NCBI GenBank assembly: GCA_034770075.1
Contig: CM068386.1
Coordinates: 82,251,007 to 82,315,006, forward strand
Direction: 5' to 3'
Source: Aralia elata
Lineage: Eukaryota > Streptophyta > Magnoliopsida > Apiales > Araliaceae
DNA length: 64,000 nucleotides
Under the pieces are notes generated by a model. It saw only the letters and a program-made list of their open reading frames with translations. It did not search any database and was not told the origin of the DNA. Position numbers and translations under genes: made by a program. Positions 12,320 through 22,575 of this stretch are shown piece after piece; the stretch's first letter is position 1; every line of letters begins with the position of its first letter.

Positions 12320-13888
12320 TGTTAGAGTTTATGCCCTAGAGGCCAATTATTTAATGTAATTGCTTAACATTTCTCTTGATATTTGATTGAATAAATGAAT
12401 TATTTTATTATGGTTTCATTTACTGTGTTATATAAATGTTAGCATAATAAAAGTCCTTAGAATAATGATACAAAATTATATAGCTTTCAAGTATGTCTCC
12501 TGTACTTGAACATGAGATTATATAATTACAATAAGTATTATTACTCTTAAATGTCTCTAGTCGAGTATCATTGAGAATGGGACAACAATGATACATTGAG
12601 ACTAGTATGTGGATTAACTGATGGCCAAATCTCATTGGTCATTAATATATGAGATATTAAGTCAATGCATAGGTACATGTTAGAGAACAATGTACTGGAC
12701 AGACCCATCATGAGAATTCTACGTGGAGCATTATGCAAAGTGTCATAAGCAATTCTCATAGTGACAATGATGTAATGGTCCTCCGACCTGAAATCACTAT
12801 ATTACTATACGAGAATTTATGTACTTTGATATCCCATTAAAAGTCACCTTTAATAGGGTGGACAAGGTAATTATATTGGGTACATCATGAATCGTAGTGA
12901 GGGGGGTGGGGGGGGAATATGAGTGATCTAGATGGAATTTAACCCTCCTATATATTAGGAGTGATATTCATAGGCCTCTTGATTGAGTAGGACTATGAAA
13001 TGCATGGCCATGCTCAAATAGTGATTTGTTTCATATAGTCTACTCATTGATCAAGAAAACTCAGATTAAATTATGAAAAGTATGACACATTCCATGACTC
13101 GAGTTTAATCTAGGATGTCAAGGTTAAAAGGATTAAATTACATTGAAACATTGGTCACGAAAAGGTTGCATCGAATCATCGATCTTATTATTATTTGGGT
13201 AGCAGTGATGCATTACTAGATGCCACTCACTGTTTATAATTTTATAATATGATTTTAAAATTATTGCCAATATAATAATAACCTATAGGGTCACACACTT
13301 AGAACGTAATTAAAAGAGAATTAATTTAAATTGTAAGGATTTAAATATATCAATATGATTGATAGTATTTAAATTACGAATTTAAATTAACAAGATAATT
13401 TGTATATATATGTATATTAATTAAGTAAGACTTAATTAAAATATAATATATATATAAATTCGGATTTTACTTTTCTAATAGGATTAGAGTTTTGCTTATC
13501 CTTTTGGACTCTATATATATCAGATATATCAACAGTCTTGTTTACGTGAAACTAAATAGAAAACCCTAGCCCTTTTAGAAAAGAGAGTTGAGAGCAACAC
13601 TTGAGAAAATCCAGATCTTGGCGGCTAGTACCGGAGTTCTCTTTGCTGCAGATCGTGTGACGATTTGTGGGACGTTTGTGTGGATACCGTAGAGACGCAG
13701 TTTCGTTGGATTGCGTTGGAGATTCGAAGCTGTTCCAGAATTTCATCGTTGCATTCAAGCTCGAATAATCGGTAAAGCAAATCTAAACCTCTGAATTAAT
13801 TTGTTTTCGCATGGATCCTGTTTTAGAGTTTCGGAAAATTGTTTTAAAATTTTAAATTCTGCTGCATTTATGTGTCCAAAACCCTACA
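12320..13888 (+). mobile_element. Solo LTR (1569 bp) inserted in the copia-2 integrase
   Basis: It begins TGTTAGAG and ends CCCTACA, and is flanked by a perfect 5-bp direct duplication CTCCT (12315-12319 and 13889-13893). There is no internal domain, primer site or second LTR, so it is a solo LTR left by LTR-LTR recombination. Orientation is taken as plus because a TATA-like CTATATATATC near 13510 is followed by leader-like sequence towards the right end. Removing it brings together the two halves of the integrase core. A G-run at 12901-12917 lies in it. Confidence 0.92.
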
Positions 13889-14503
13889 CTCCTCTTTTTC
13901 ATTCATGACAAGTTTGAACAGCTTGATAAGGTGAGAGTTGGTTTCATCTTTAGAGCTCAGAAAGAATACCCATGTGAATCTGGTATAGTTATCCACCACC
14001 ACCAGAGAGTATCTCTTTCCACCAAGGCTTGTAGTTGGGATAGGCCCAAAGAGATCCATGTGGAGTAACATAAGGGGCTTATCATTTGAGTTGATTGCTT
14101 TGCTCTTGAATGAGCTCTTTGTTTGCTTTCCAAACTGACATGCTTTGCAAGGTTTCTCTTTGATGAAGTTGAGCTTTGGTAGTCCTGCTACAAGTTGATT
14201 TGAGGCAAGTCTTGACATACTTTTGAAGTTTAAATGAGACAACCTCCTATGCCATAGCCAACGCTGATCTTCAGAAGCTTCGGCAAGAAAACATACTACT
14301 TCATCAGGTCTTAACTTAGCAAGGTTGACAGTATAGACATTTCCTTCTCTGGTTCTCATCAGCTTCAATGAGTTGGTCTTCAAGTCTCTGACTTGACACT
14401 GATTGGTGAGAAAGGTTACTTGATGTTTTTTATCACACAGTTGGCTGATACTGAGAAGATTGTGCCTTAGTCCTTCAATGTATGCCATTTTGCTGAAAGA
14501 CAC
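13889..14503 (-). pseudogene. Copia-2 pre-integrase and integrase N-terminal half
   Basis: The segment opens with a conserved pre-integrase stretch (AYIEGLRHNLLSISQLCD). It then has the HHCC zinc-binding domain, with LWHRRLSHLNF and KPCKACQFGKQ giving the two His and two Cys, and the start of the DDE core (LHMDLFGPI with the first catalytic Asp, VVVDNYTRFTWVFFL). It runs directly into the solo LTR at 13888, so the remaining catalytic residues lie at 12319 and below. No stop interrupts it before that insertion. Confidence 0.87.
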
Positions 14504-14928
14504 TGCACAACTTTATGACCATGTTTATGACAAAAGAAACATCGAATATAATGCATGCTTGTGTGTGAGTAAGGATTCCTTCTAGTTTTAAACATGCGTG
14601 AGTAGTAGTGGCTCACAACTTCTCCTTTTGGCTTAAACTCCTTCTGCCTTCCCACAACTCCATGTTTCAAAGTTTTCGTCAAGTGGAAGTTGACTTTACA
14701 ATTCCTGCCAGGTTGGTTCGTAGAGTAAGTTTTTCCATACTCTACGATCCTTCGATGGTTAACTGCAGATGTTGACTTACTCTTTGATTTCTTGAATCCT
14801 AGATTTGTGTGGGATTCAACAACTTGATTTGCAGAGTTTGGATTAACTGTTTGTGAGAATTTAACAAACACAATTCCCTTATTAAATTTAGGAGAACTAT
14901 TATCATTAGTTTCCATAGGTTTGACCAC
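14504..14928 (-). pseudogene. Copia-2 gag-pol linker with a second zinc knuckle; protease missing
   Basis: An open stretch rich in Lys, Ser and Asn ends with CFFCHKHGHKVVQC, a complete CX2CX4HX4C knuckle. In copia elements an aspartic protease (DSG signature) of roughly a hundred residues should follow before the pre-integrase motif. Here the knuckle is followed within a few codons by SFSKMAYIEGL in another frame. The protease therefore appears to have been deleted, leaving an overlap near 14467-14503. Confidence 0.72.
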
Positions 14929-15176
14929 TGAGATTTCTGAAGGAGGATTGCAGAAACCTAGTCCTCATCGGTTAGCCACTGATCTTTGGCTAGAGATCAT
15001 GGTATCCATAGACAGAGAGGACTTGTTCCATGAGGAAATAGTCTTTTCTAGTTCCTAAATTTTGGAAACTAGAATTAACTCTTTCTGAGTGTTAAGCTCA
15101 TTTATCTGTCTTAAGTTAGCATTCTCAGCCTCAAGACTGGTACAAGAGTTAGCAGTACGTAGAGCAGTTTTCAACT

Positions 15177-16487
15177 CTATGACTGCTTTATCTTTTTCCT
15201 CTTGAATAAGAGAATGATCCTTTGATAGAATTCTAAACAGTTCATATATTTATGCAGTTCTATCATAGAGTCATGTATTCCTTCTCTAAGATCATCAATA
15301 GTTAAATCAGGAGAATAAAAGTCAAATACCTCATCCACATTGAATTCTTTCTTGCTTTTTCCTTCTTTGGCCATTAAGCATAGGTTGGCTTTTTGAGGTT
15401 TTTCATCTTCACCTGATTCAGGACTTGAGTCGTTGTCTGAATCACTCCATGAACTTTCAGCGACGAACCCTCTTTCCTTCTTCTTGGCCTTGTTGTGGCT
15501 TTTGAATTCTGACCTTTTCTTGTCCTTCTTTGGATCATTTCTTGGAGGCTTGGGACAGTTGGCAATGAAATAACCTGGTTGTTTGCAATTGTAGCACAAG
15601 TCATTAACTTGTTCTTTAGAGCTACTGTTGAACTTCCTTTGTCCGCTGTTTCTGCTTATAAATCTTTTGAAGTGTCTGACCAACATAACAACTCCTTCAT
15701 CATTGAGTTCATCATCTTCATCATCATCTAAGTCAGTTGTCTTTGAAGTAGATGCCTTTAGTGCAATTCCTCTTTCTTTCTTCTTTCCTTCTGACAGAGT
15801 TTCTGCTCGTTGGGTCAGCTCCAGTTCATAAGTAAGAAGATTGCCATATAGCATCTGAACAGTCATTTTATGAAGATTCTTTGACTCTCTAATGGCAGTG
15901 GTTTTGGCATCCCATTTGCTTGGCAGTGCTCTCATGAACTTGATGATGAGATCTTTATTTGGATAGATCTTACCATATACTCGGAGAGAGTTGAGTAGTA
16001 CGTTGAATCTTTCATATGTGAAAGTGATGTTCTTCCATGAGATGTGAGTGAACATTTCATACTGCTGAGTGAGCAAGGACTGCTTGTTGTCTCTGACTTC
16101 TTCCATTCCTTCATTCATGATCAGCAGTGCATCCCATACTTCCTTAGCTGTTATACAGTTGACCACATTTTCAAATAACTCATCTTCTAGAGCCATGAAC
16201 AAAATGTTTTTGGCTTTTTTGTCTAACTGAACTGTTTTCTTCTCTACATCTGTCCAATCTTTCTTTAGTTTGATTGAGACTTTATTTGGATATTCAGCAA
16301 TTGGCGTCAGCTTGGTTAGTACATAAGGCCCACAGATGACAGCATCAAACAGATCCTCGTCAATAGTATCCATGTATGCCTGTATGCGAAGTTTCCAGTT
16401 GGCAAATTTATCCTTGTTGCACATGGGTGGTTTGTTTCCTCCACCTAGCTCAGATCCATTTCTAGTTTGTGCCATTGATCTACTCAA
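15177..16487 (-). CDS. Copia-2 Gag polyprotein (436 codons open)
   Basis: The reading frame opens 24 bases after the primer binding site; the downstream MAQTRNGSELGG at 16475 could equally be the start. The N-terminal half carries a UBN2/Retrotran_gag_2-type region: FANWKLRIQAYMD, then KAKNILFMAL, EVWDAL and YERFNVLLNSLRVYGKIY, then MRALPSKWD. A zinc knuckle near residue 300 reads CYNCKQPGYFIANC; the histidine of the CX2CX4HX4C pattern is replaced by tyrosine, so zinc binding is probably impaired. The C-terminal part is acidic and serine-rich (SWSDSDNDSSPESGEDE). It would form the virus-like particle. It is the only uninterrupted long frame of this element; the region 14929-15176 continues with a leucine- and glutamate-rich, coiled-coil-like sequence. 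Confidence 0.85.
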   Translation of the reverse strand: MSRSMAQTRNGSELGGGNKPPMCNKDKFANWKLRIQAYMDTIDEDLFDAVICGPYVLTKLTPIAEYPNKVSIKLKKDWTDVEKKTVQLDKKAKNILFMALEDELFENVVNCITAKEVWDALLIMNEGMEEVRDNKQSLLTQQYEMFTHISWKNITFTYERFNVLLNSLRVYGKIYPNKDLIIKFMRALPSKWDAKTTAIRESKNLHKMTVQMLYGNLLTYELELTQRAETLSEGKKKERGIALKASTSKTTDLDDDEDDELNDEGVVMLVRHFKRFISRNSGQRKFNSSSKEQVNDLCYNCKQPGYFIANCPKPPRNDPKKDKKRSEFKSHNKAKKKERGFVAESSWSDSDNDSSPESGEDEKPQKANLCLMAKEGKSKKEFNVDEVFDFYSPDLTIDDLREGIHDSMIELHKYMNCLEFYQRIILLFKRKKIKQS

Positions 16488-16510
16488 GCGGAAGCTTTAG
16501 ATAAGAGAAC

Positions 16511-16524
16511 CAGCTCTAATACCA
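16511..16524 (-). other. Copia-2 primer binding site
   Basis: The minus strand reads TGGTATTAGAGCTG, one base different from the usual initiator-Met tRNA complement TGGTATCAGAGCTG. It lies two bases inside the LTR end. Confidence 0.88.
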
Positions 16525-16526
16525 AT

Positions 16527-18278
16527 TGTTAGTTTCCAGAGGCACAAAAGATATCTAGAAGGGGGGTTGAATAGATTCTTTTAAAAGTTTTCCTTATTTT
16601 TGCTTTCAAATGAATGACTTCAAAGTTTAGTTAACAACTAAGCACAGCGGAATATGATTTATAAAAACCCCTTGTAGAAATAGAACGGTAGTAGAGGATA
16701 TACTAAAGTAGTGATAAAACAGTTATAGCAGTTAAGAAGTGCAAAGAGATAGAGACAAGACTTTAAGTGGTTCGGAGCACACAAGACTCCTACTCTACTG
16801 TTCTACTCCTCGCGTAGCAAATCCACTAAGGATGTCGTTATAACTGAATCACAAAGATTCCTTCAAGACCCTCAGTCTTGGAACTCCAGTACACAATGTA
16901 CTCTTCAAAGCCAGTAGCCTTAGAGTCTCTTGTACCCTTTGGTACTCAGCAAGTCCAGCAGACTTGACTTAGGTTGGTCACCTGTTGACCCTTTCACTTG
17001 ATAGAAAGTGAATGTTTTGGTTGCTACTGAGTTGCTCGAAGCACGTGGTTTGATAAACTCAGTAGCGAAGCAAGATGTTTCCCTTTGGATTGTAGAATGA
17101 TGATATTTCAGATATTATCTTCTTTGGGTTGTACTTGCTTAAACTGAAACTTCAATCCGTCTGCCTTATGTAGATGCTTCTGAAAAATCTTTCCGTTGAA
17201 ATGTGGCCGTTGCATCTAATCCTTCCGTTGAGATGTGTTGCTGAATAGTTTATTCCTTGTTGACTGCAGTAGTAGGGTGAGTCAGCTTCCATTAGCCTGT
17301 ACCAAGATAGTGGTAGGGATAGTGCTCTGAATCTCTACAGACTATAGTTGTTTGCTTCCCACTGATTTGTTTAATATTCAGTAATTATCTTGGGCAGGTC
17401 ATTCTACTGTTTAATCGTTATGGGCAACTTATAATATTCATTCCAGGTCTGAGTTGCTCGTCTGACGTGCTGACTCTACGATCTTGCTAGTCGTAGTGTC
17501 GCTAGTGTGTTTGTAGAGTTGCAGCTCTATAGTCGTTTGATGCCTGTTGTCGTTCACTGAGATCTTTATACTTTATCTTGATCATTCTGAATAGCATCAA
17601 CATTTTTCCTTTATGTTTAGAGGTGCTAATTTAGCCTAAGAGTACTGGCAGGAGACTACTCTATGATTCTGAGAGTTTGTCTAGAGATGCAGTAGACAAC
17701 CCTACGTTCTGCCGAGACAAAGCTCTACGTCCTGCCGAGAGATAGCTCTACGTCCTGCCGTGGGAGTTCTACGACCTGCCGAGGAAGCTCTACGTCCTGC
17801 CGAGGCAGCTCTACGACCTGTCGAGGAAGCTCTACGACCTGCCGAGGAAGCTCTACGTCCTGCCGAGGCAGCTCTACGATCTGTCGAGAAAACCCTTCGT
17901 CCTGTCGAGGAAGCTCTACGACCTGCTGGCAAAACTTGTGATGGCATACTTGGACTCTACGAAGTTGGCTGATTGCTCTACGATCCTTTACTGGGATTAT
18001 GACAGTACTCTACGATCAGCACACAAGATCAACCTAACAAGTTTGATCCTTTCTATTCTAAGTCCTTTGTACATCACATTCAATAAAGGACTTTACAACA
18101 CTTAACAAATATGCTTAGATCTGATAGATATTCAATACAGCTTAGATCGTCCTAACACATTTGATCTTATATATTCTAAGTCCTTGTACAAATCTTTCAT
18201 TAAGGACTTTACAATTCAGCAACTGATACACTTATACATTAAGAGCACAACATCAAATTTAAGCCATGATTCCTAACA
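16527..18278 (-). repeat. Copia-2 5' LTR (1752 bp)
   Basis: The termini are TGTTAG...CTAACA, a perfect 6-bp inverted repeat. It ends beside the primer binding site on one side and at the copia-3 gag sequence on the other. The part that would be U3 (about 17460-18020) contains an 11-copy 21-bp tandem array and several CTCTACGATC motifs. The adjacent CTGAC (18279-18283) should be one copy of the target duplication. Confidence 0.88.
17701..17938. repeat. 21-bp tandem array in the copia-2 LTR, about 11 copies
   Basis: The unit is close to GCTCTACGWCCTGCCGAGGAA, with variation at the TCC/ACC and GAA/GCA positions. A few units are 19-23 bp long. Since 21 is a multiple of three the array is open on both strands. 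I treat this as a by-product, not as coding. The unit contains the CTCTACG core found dispersed elsewhere in the element. Confidence 0.9.
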
Positions 18279-18364
18279 CTGACTTTCCGGTGCCACACGT
18301 CGTAGTTATCTCCATTTAATTTGTTTCCCTGATTAAGATCTGCGATAATGTGTTTTGAAGCCAT
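18279..18364 (-). pseudogene. Copia-3 gag N-terminus, interrupted by copia-2
   Basis: The minus strand from 18364 translates as MASKHIIADLNQGNKLNGDN followed by YDVWHRKV. The pattern 'L.G.NY..W..KV' is the conserved opening of plant copia Gag. The frame is intact up to the copia-2 insertion. Confidence 0.75.
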
Positions 18365-19563
18365 TTCTGTTTTGAACTAAAATAAGAGAATTAATAAGAG
18401 ATATTTATTATTCACCACAGTATATAAAAATCTTTGTCGCATGAACTAAATTAACATAAAAATAATGTGACATAAATATAGAAGGGAGATTTCGCCAGAC
18501 TTTGAAATCACAATCCACATAAATGTCCAATTATTTAAATTTAATTTTTTTCAGCGTATTAGACGTGAAATTTAGGGAATAACTTAATTAAATTACTACC
18601 ACATAAATTACTCCCACTAGGAACAAGTGTACATGTGTACATATAGCAAGACAATTTAATTCCAAGCACCAACAATTAATATTCCAAAAATATTAACAAA
18701 AGGAATCAAATTATAGGCAATATTACTCAATTAATATACCAAGTATGCTATAAACACATGAAAAAACTTTGAAAAAATTTTCAACAGTAGATTATCATAA
18801 TAAAACATTATTGTAATTTTTCTGGAATTTTTTGATAATTATGCTAATTATTACAATTAATAAATCACAGCATAATTAAATTAGAAATTAACTAAAAACA
18901 TCCAATTGTAATAATATTCCAAAAATTTCATTGAAAATATTAATAATATCCCAATAATAAATTTCTGTAAATTTTTCAGAATTTAATAATCAATAAAACT
19001 ATTTATTAATGAATTTTCATTAATAAAACAATTAAAGAAATTATTTTTTGGAATTTAAAAAAAGTAAATTGCCGAATCGGGTTAGATCCGTGGGTCAAAT
19101 CCATGGGTTGAGCAGCGGGTCAAACCACGCGGATCGGATCCTGACGGGCCGGACAAACCGAGCGGGTCGGATCCGGACGGGTCGGGGCATGGGTCAAATC
19201 CGGATGGGTCGAACCATGGGTCAGGCAGCAGGTCAACCCGCGCGGGTCACTGGGTCGGGTATGGGCGCGCAGGTCGCACCATCTCAGCAACCCAGAATTT
19301 TTCAGAAACCCATTTCGCGATCCAAACTTTGAAAGGTCATATCTCTTTCAATATTTATCCGTTTAATGCGAATAATATGTCGTTGGAAAGCTTACAACAT
19401 GTACTACACATACATGTCAATATAAATCTAAACGAACAAATATGCAGAAAGTTATGGCGACTCAAAGTGTTCGTGTTGATAATGTTTTCAAGCTTTTTAA
19501 ACATTCATCAATGGAGTTTTGTGTAAACTACATACATGGCATACATATGATCGAAATATACAT
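18365..19563 (-). other. Copia-3 leader with a GGGTC-rich block
   Basis: 18365-19040 is very AT-rich with no coding potential that I can see. At 19070-19270 the composition flips to a G+C-rich block in which GGGTC, GGATC and CGGGTCGGATCC-like words repeat imperfectly. The frame at 19048-19332 stays open only because of this simple sequence; I do not regard it as a gene. Confidence 0.6.
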
Positions 19564-19575
19564 GCTCTGATACCA
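19564..19575 (-). other. Copia-3 primer binding site
   Basis: The minus strand reads TGGTATCAGAGC, complementary to initiator-Met tRNA, one base from the LTR end at 19577. Confidence 0.85.
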
Positions 19576-19576
19576 A

Positions 19577-19820
19577 TGAAGGATTAAATACATGTATGCT
19601 AGCATGAGTTTACACATATTCGAGAACCAAAAACATACCTCTTGAAGTGTATTAAACTTTGGTGCGAAAAATCTTGAACAAATTCACGACCCAACAGCGT
19701 CTCTGAATTACAATCTTTGTAAGATGAAAACGGAAATTAATTCCACGATCCGTTCAACAAGAATTTATAGAGTATTTAGGACCTCTATATTTTTGCGGTA
19801 TGCTGTATCTTAGTTCTTCA
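19577..19820 (-). repeat. Copia-3 5' LTR, short (about 244 bp)
   Basis: The left boundary is set by the primer site. The right boundary is inferred from the inverted termini TGAAGGA...TTCTTCA and a minus-strand TATA-like CTCTATAAATTC near 19765. No second copy is in the window, so the right end could be off. Confidence 0.55.
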
Positions 19821-19961
19821 CACCCATCTCTTTTCATTCTCAGCAATTGCATATATGAAGAAGGATAGTGAGAGAGAGAGACTAAGTGGAGTCATGGGTT
19901 CAATAGGAAAATGCATAGAATATTAACCAATGTCCAAAATATGGGTGTCCTACACCAAAAT

Positions 19962-20220
19962 AATGGTGCCTTCCACTTACAAAATCCAACAACTACATTC
20001 CATTTGGCGCAGGAATGCGAATGTGTCCAGGCTTCTCTTTTGGTGTTGTCACTGTTGCACTTCCTCTTGCTCTATTACATTACCACTTCAACTGAAGCTT
20101 CCCATTGGGATGACGCCGAAAAATTTAGACAAGGACGAAACCTTTGGAGCTACTCTAAAAAGGAAAAATAACTTGTGTTTAATTGCCTCCTCAAGCATCC
20201 CAAGCAATTACTCAAGTTGA
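19962..20220 (+). pseudogene. Cytochrome P450, C-terminal fragment
   Basis: The plus strand reads NNYIPFGAGMRMCPGFSFG (the FxxGxRxCxG haem-binding signature with the axial cysteine) followed by VALPLALLHYHFN. A one-base deletion then shifts the frame, and KLPIGMTPKNLDKDETFGAT continues in another frame to a stop at 20218. This is typical of the last ~75 residues of a plant A-type P450 such as CYP71 or CYP76 clans. P450s are ER-anchored monooxygenases. The upstream two-thirds of the protein is absent, so it is a dead 3' fragment. Confidence 0.85.
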
Positions 20221-20780
20221 ACATACGGTCGTGCAGACGTGTTGATGGAGTTTAAGGGAAATAGTATTAAATAGATATATATCATCCAAAATAAGTTCCT
20301 GGAGCAATTTAAGGGATATGTTTTTAAATACTTGTTTCGTATATGTAATAATCGTCTTGACGGCAGTTTTTGATACGTGATTTTGTTGAATTTTCATTAG
20401 ACTTATAGCCTTATTTATTTTCCCCTAAAATACCAAAATTACTGAAAAACACCTCAGCCCAAAAGGAAACCGAGGCAAGTAAGAAGCTGACTTTGTTTTA
20501 ACATGCGACCATAAAAGCATACACCGGTACACGTACATTTCACCAAAACGGACTATAATTCCTCATCAAAGCTGCCAAAAATTTCTACAAATAAGTATTT
20601 TATGCCTCCACTATGATTAAATCATCGCGAAATGACTAAATCCGCCACTGAATTACTCAGTGTTTATATTGGCAAAACAAGAATGGAAGACCAAGACTTG
20701 CATGCCTTCTACCAACATTAATGATCACAAACTTATTTTGAAACAAGGGATACTTCTTTCTCTTTTCTATAGATGCTGTT
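20221..20780. other. Intergenic, nothing recognised
   Basis: A mixed AT-rich stretch with no protein homology, RNA gene or terminal repeat that I can recognise. The frame at 20660-20851 shows no family feature. Confidence 0.5.
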
Positions 20781-22087
20781 GGGACATAGTTCTGTGGCTC
20801 CTGGGTGATTCCGTGGGCCCCATCCCATGTGGAGGATTTTTTCCCACATGATAGTATATTTCAGTTAAAAGTTTGGGTGTCAAGGAATCTTCAATCCTGA
20901 TTTTATCCAACTTCTAATTCCGAAGGAAAAAGTCAGGATTAGTTTTGACTTCTTTTCTTTAAGAAGATTGACTTTTATCCTATTATGGTAACTACCTTAG
21001 TGAGGACTCCTGATCTAATTCAGGGACAAGGCGATAAAGGTAGTGTGATCAACTATAAATACAAGGCTATACCTTAATTCACAAGTAATGTCACTTTGAG
21101 CAGTAAAGCTTTAAGTCTCCATTGTTAACCAATTTTCTAGCCTGTACTTATTTTCACACTGGAGCTATCCCTCAATGGCCCCGACCGTCAGTCTACTCAG
21201 TGTGATCTCATTTCTGTGCAGAATTTAGCACGTAGTTTGGTGATTGGACGTGTGGACAACTCTTGACATTAACATTGACGCAAGAAGGAGGGCCTTTAGT
21301 ACGTTCTTTTTTCAATCACTTACGTACTTGTAGGAATTATGGAGACCAAGGTGAACACTGTTTTTGGTTAGGAGGGAAATTCGGTTAATCTTACAGCACA
21401 ACCCAAGGGATCAGTTAAGGAACAACTTGGACCCAAAAAGCCCGTGAAGGATAGGCTTTGTCCACACGATCATTCCATGGATCCACCTAAGATTTTGTCA
21501 GTTTCGGCCCGAAGGAGGTTGTTTTCGATTAGTCAGAACACCCTACAATCCCGAGTTCGTGCGGTAAACAGTCGCTCATGGACACAAACGAATAAGGAGA
21601 TGGATCAGAGGCAGTATGGTCGGGACTAACGTCAACTGATTCTCACCCATAAGAAGCAGCAAAATAAGGACACTATAGCGGCTCTACGCCTTCAGCAAAA
21701 GGAGTTGGATGAACAATTAGCCAAACTGGAGGCAGAAAATGAGGTTTTGTCGATTCAACCTCGCCATCGAGAAAGCACGCTACAGAGTCGATCCAGGACA
21801 CATCATGCTCTCGGTAGGATAGGAGCAGGCGGAGAAGTCGTTCCTGAGAGGACAACAACGAGGACCGTGGGAGGTCAGGACGAAGACGACGGGTAACTTC
21901 TCCGGAACCTACGAAGGACATGCATAAGTCGTCCTCCCGAAAGGAGGAATCCGACCCCTTCGCAAGAAAGGTAGTGGAGTTAGAGCAGAAATTGGCAGAG
22001 GTCGCCCAAGCGAAGGAATTACCGGTTGACCCAACGTCACCCTTTACACCCGAGATTGATCGAGTCCGTGCCGATCCCAGCAAATAG
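20781..22087 (+). other. Gypsy-type LTR/leader remnant
   Basis: A TATA-like ACTATAAATAC at about 21052 is followed by leader-like sequence (TATTTTCACACTGGAGC...). A charged stretch at 21705-21896 (DEQLAKLEAENEVLS) resembles the region that often precedes Ty3/gypsy gag. LTR ends and primer site could not be fixed. Confidence 0.45.
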
Positions 22088-22575
22088 ATGTCGCCGATGG
22101 AGAGTTTTGACGGTACTGGAGATCCCTACGATCATACTCATGCATATGATCGGCTGATGCGCTATTATGATTATTCTGATGCCGCCAAGTGTCAGATGTT
22201 TATTACAACTTTAAAGAAGGGTGTCCAATTATAGATGACGTCTCTAACGCTTGACTTTGTAGGATCATAGACATAGTTATGTGATAAATTTCATGATCGA
22301 TTTGGAAGTAATAAGAGGAGGGGGAAGCTAACAGCATCCCTGATGCAGATTAAACAACAATCTAATGAGAGCCTAAATCAGTATGTAAAATGGTTCAGGG
22401 AGGCGATGGGCACTACAACCGAACTTGATGGGCCGTAGGCTCTTGGATTCTTCACCGCGGGATTGGACGTGGTCAAATCAAAGAAACTAATGAAGGATAT
22501 TATGTTCAATCCCCCAAAGGATTTATCGAAGGCGTACAACAGGGCTGAAGTCAAAACTAATCCTGACATGCTGAT
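22088..22575 (+). pseudogene. Ty3/gypsy gag fragment (Retrotrans_gag-like)
   Basis: The plus strand reads MESFDGTGDPYDHTHAYDRLM, then MFITTLKKGVQ, a stop, and DKFHDRFGSNKRR, LTASLMQIKQQSNESLNQYV and DVVKSKKLMKDI. The 'FDGTGDP..H' opening, 'TTLKG.A' and 'F...F' helices are typical of plant gypsy Gag. At least three in-frame stops are present. The sequence ends where the inverted arm at 22583 begins, so the rest of the element is missing. Confidence 0.75.

Larger units (their letters stand above)
7360..18278 (-). mobile_element. Copia-2: Ty1/copia (Sirevirus-like) retrotransposon with a third ORF
   Basis: On the minus strand the order is 5' LTR (18278-16527), primer binding site, gag, second zinc-knuckle segment, integrase (split by a solo LTR), RT, RNase H, then an extra ORF downstream of pol. 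The long gag with zinc knuckle, the coiled and charged linker, and a third ORF between pol and the 3' LTR resemble the Sirevirus (SIRE/Maximus) lineage; that assignment is inferred. Its 3' LTR is left of copia-1, outside the window. Its right end interrupts the gag gene of copia-3. A CTCTACGA/TCGTAGAG motif recurs through its LTR, linkers and third ORF. Confidence 0.87.
18279..19820 (-). mobile_element. Copia-3: 5' part of a third copia element, minus strand
   Basis: It contains, from right to left, a short LTR, a tRNA-iMet primer site, a ~1.2-kb leader and the first 28 codons of a gag gene. Copia-2 truncates it at 18279. The remainder must lie left of copia-2, outside the window. This makes it the outermost host of the copia nest. 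Confidence 0.75.

Noticed and set aside
13552..13758. 68-codon minus-strand frame
   Set aside because: It lies within the solo LTR leader-like part; no homology and wrong strand for the LTR transcript.
17702..17972. Two overlapping open frames on opposite strands
   Set aside because: Both result from a 21-bp tandem array whose length is a multiple of three; no start context or homology.
19048..19332. 94-codon frame rich in Gly, Arg and Thr
   Set aside because: It exists because of GGGTC-type simple repeats in the copia-3 leader. No conserved start or family.
21673..22083. 136-codon minus-strand frame
   Set aside because: It runs antisense to the gypsy leader/gag region and shows only low-complexity Ser/Leu runs.
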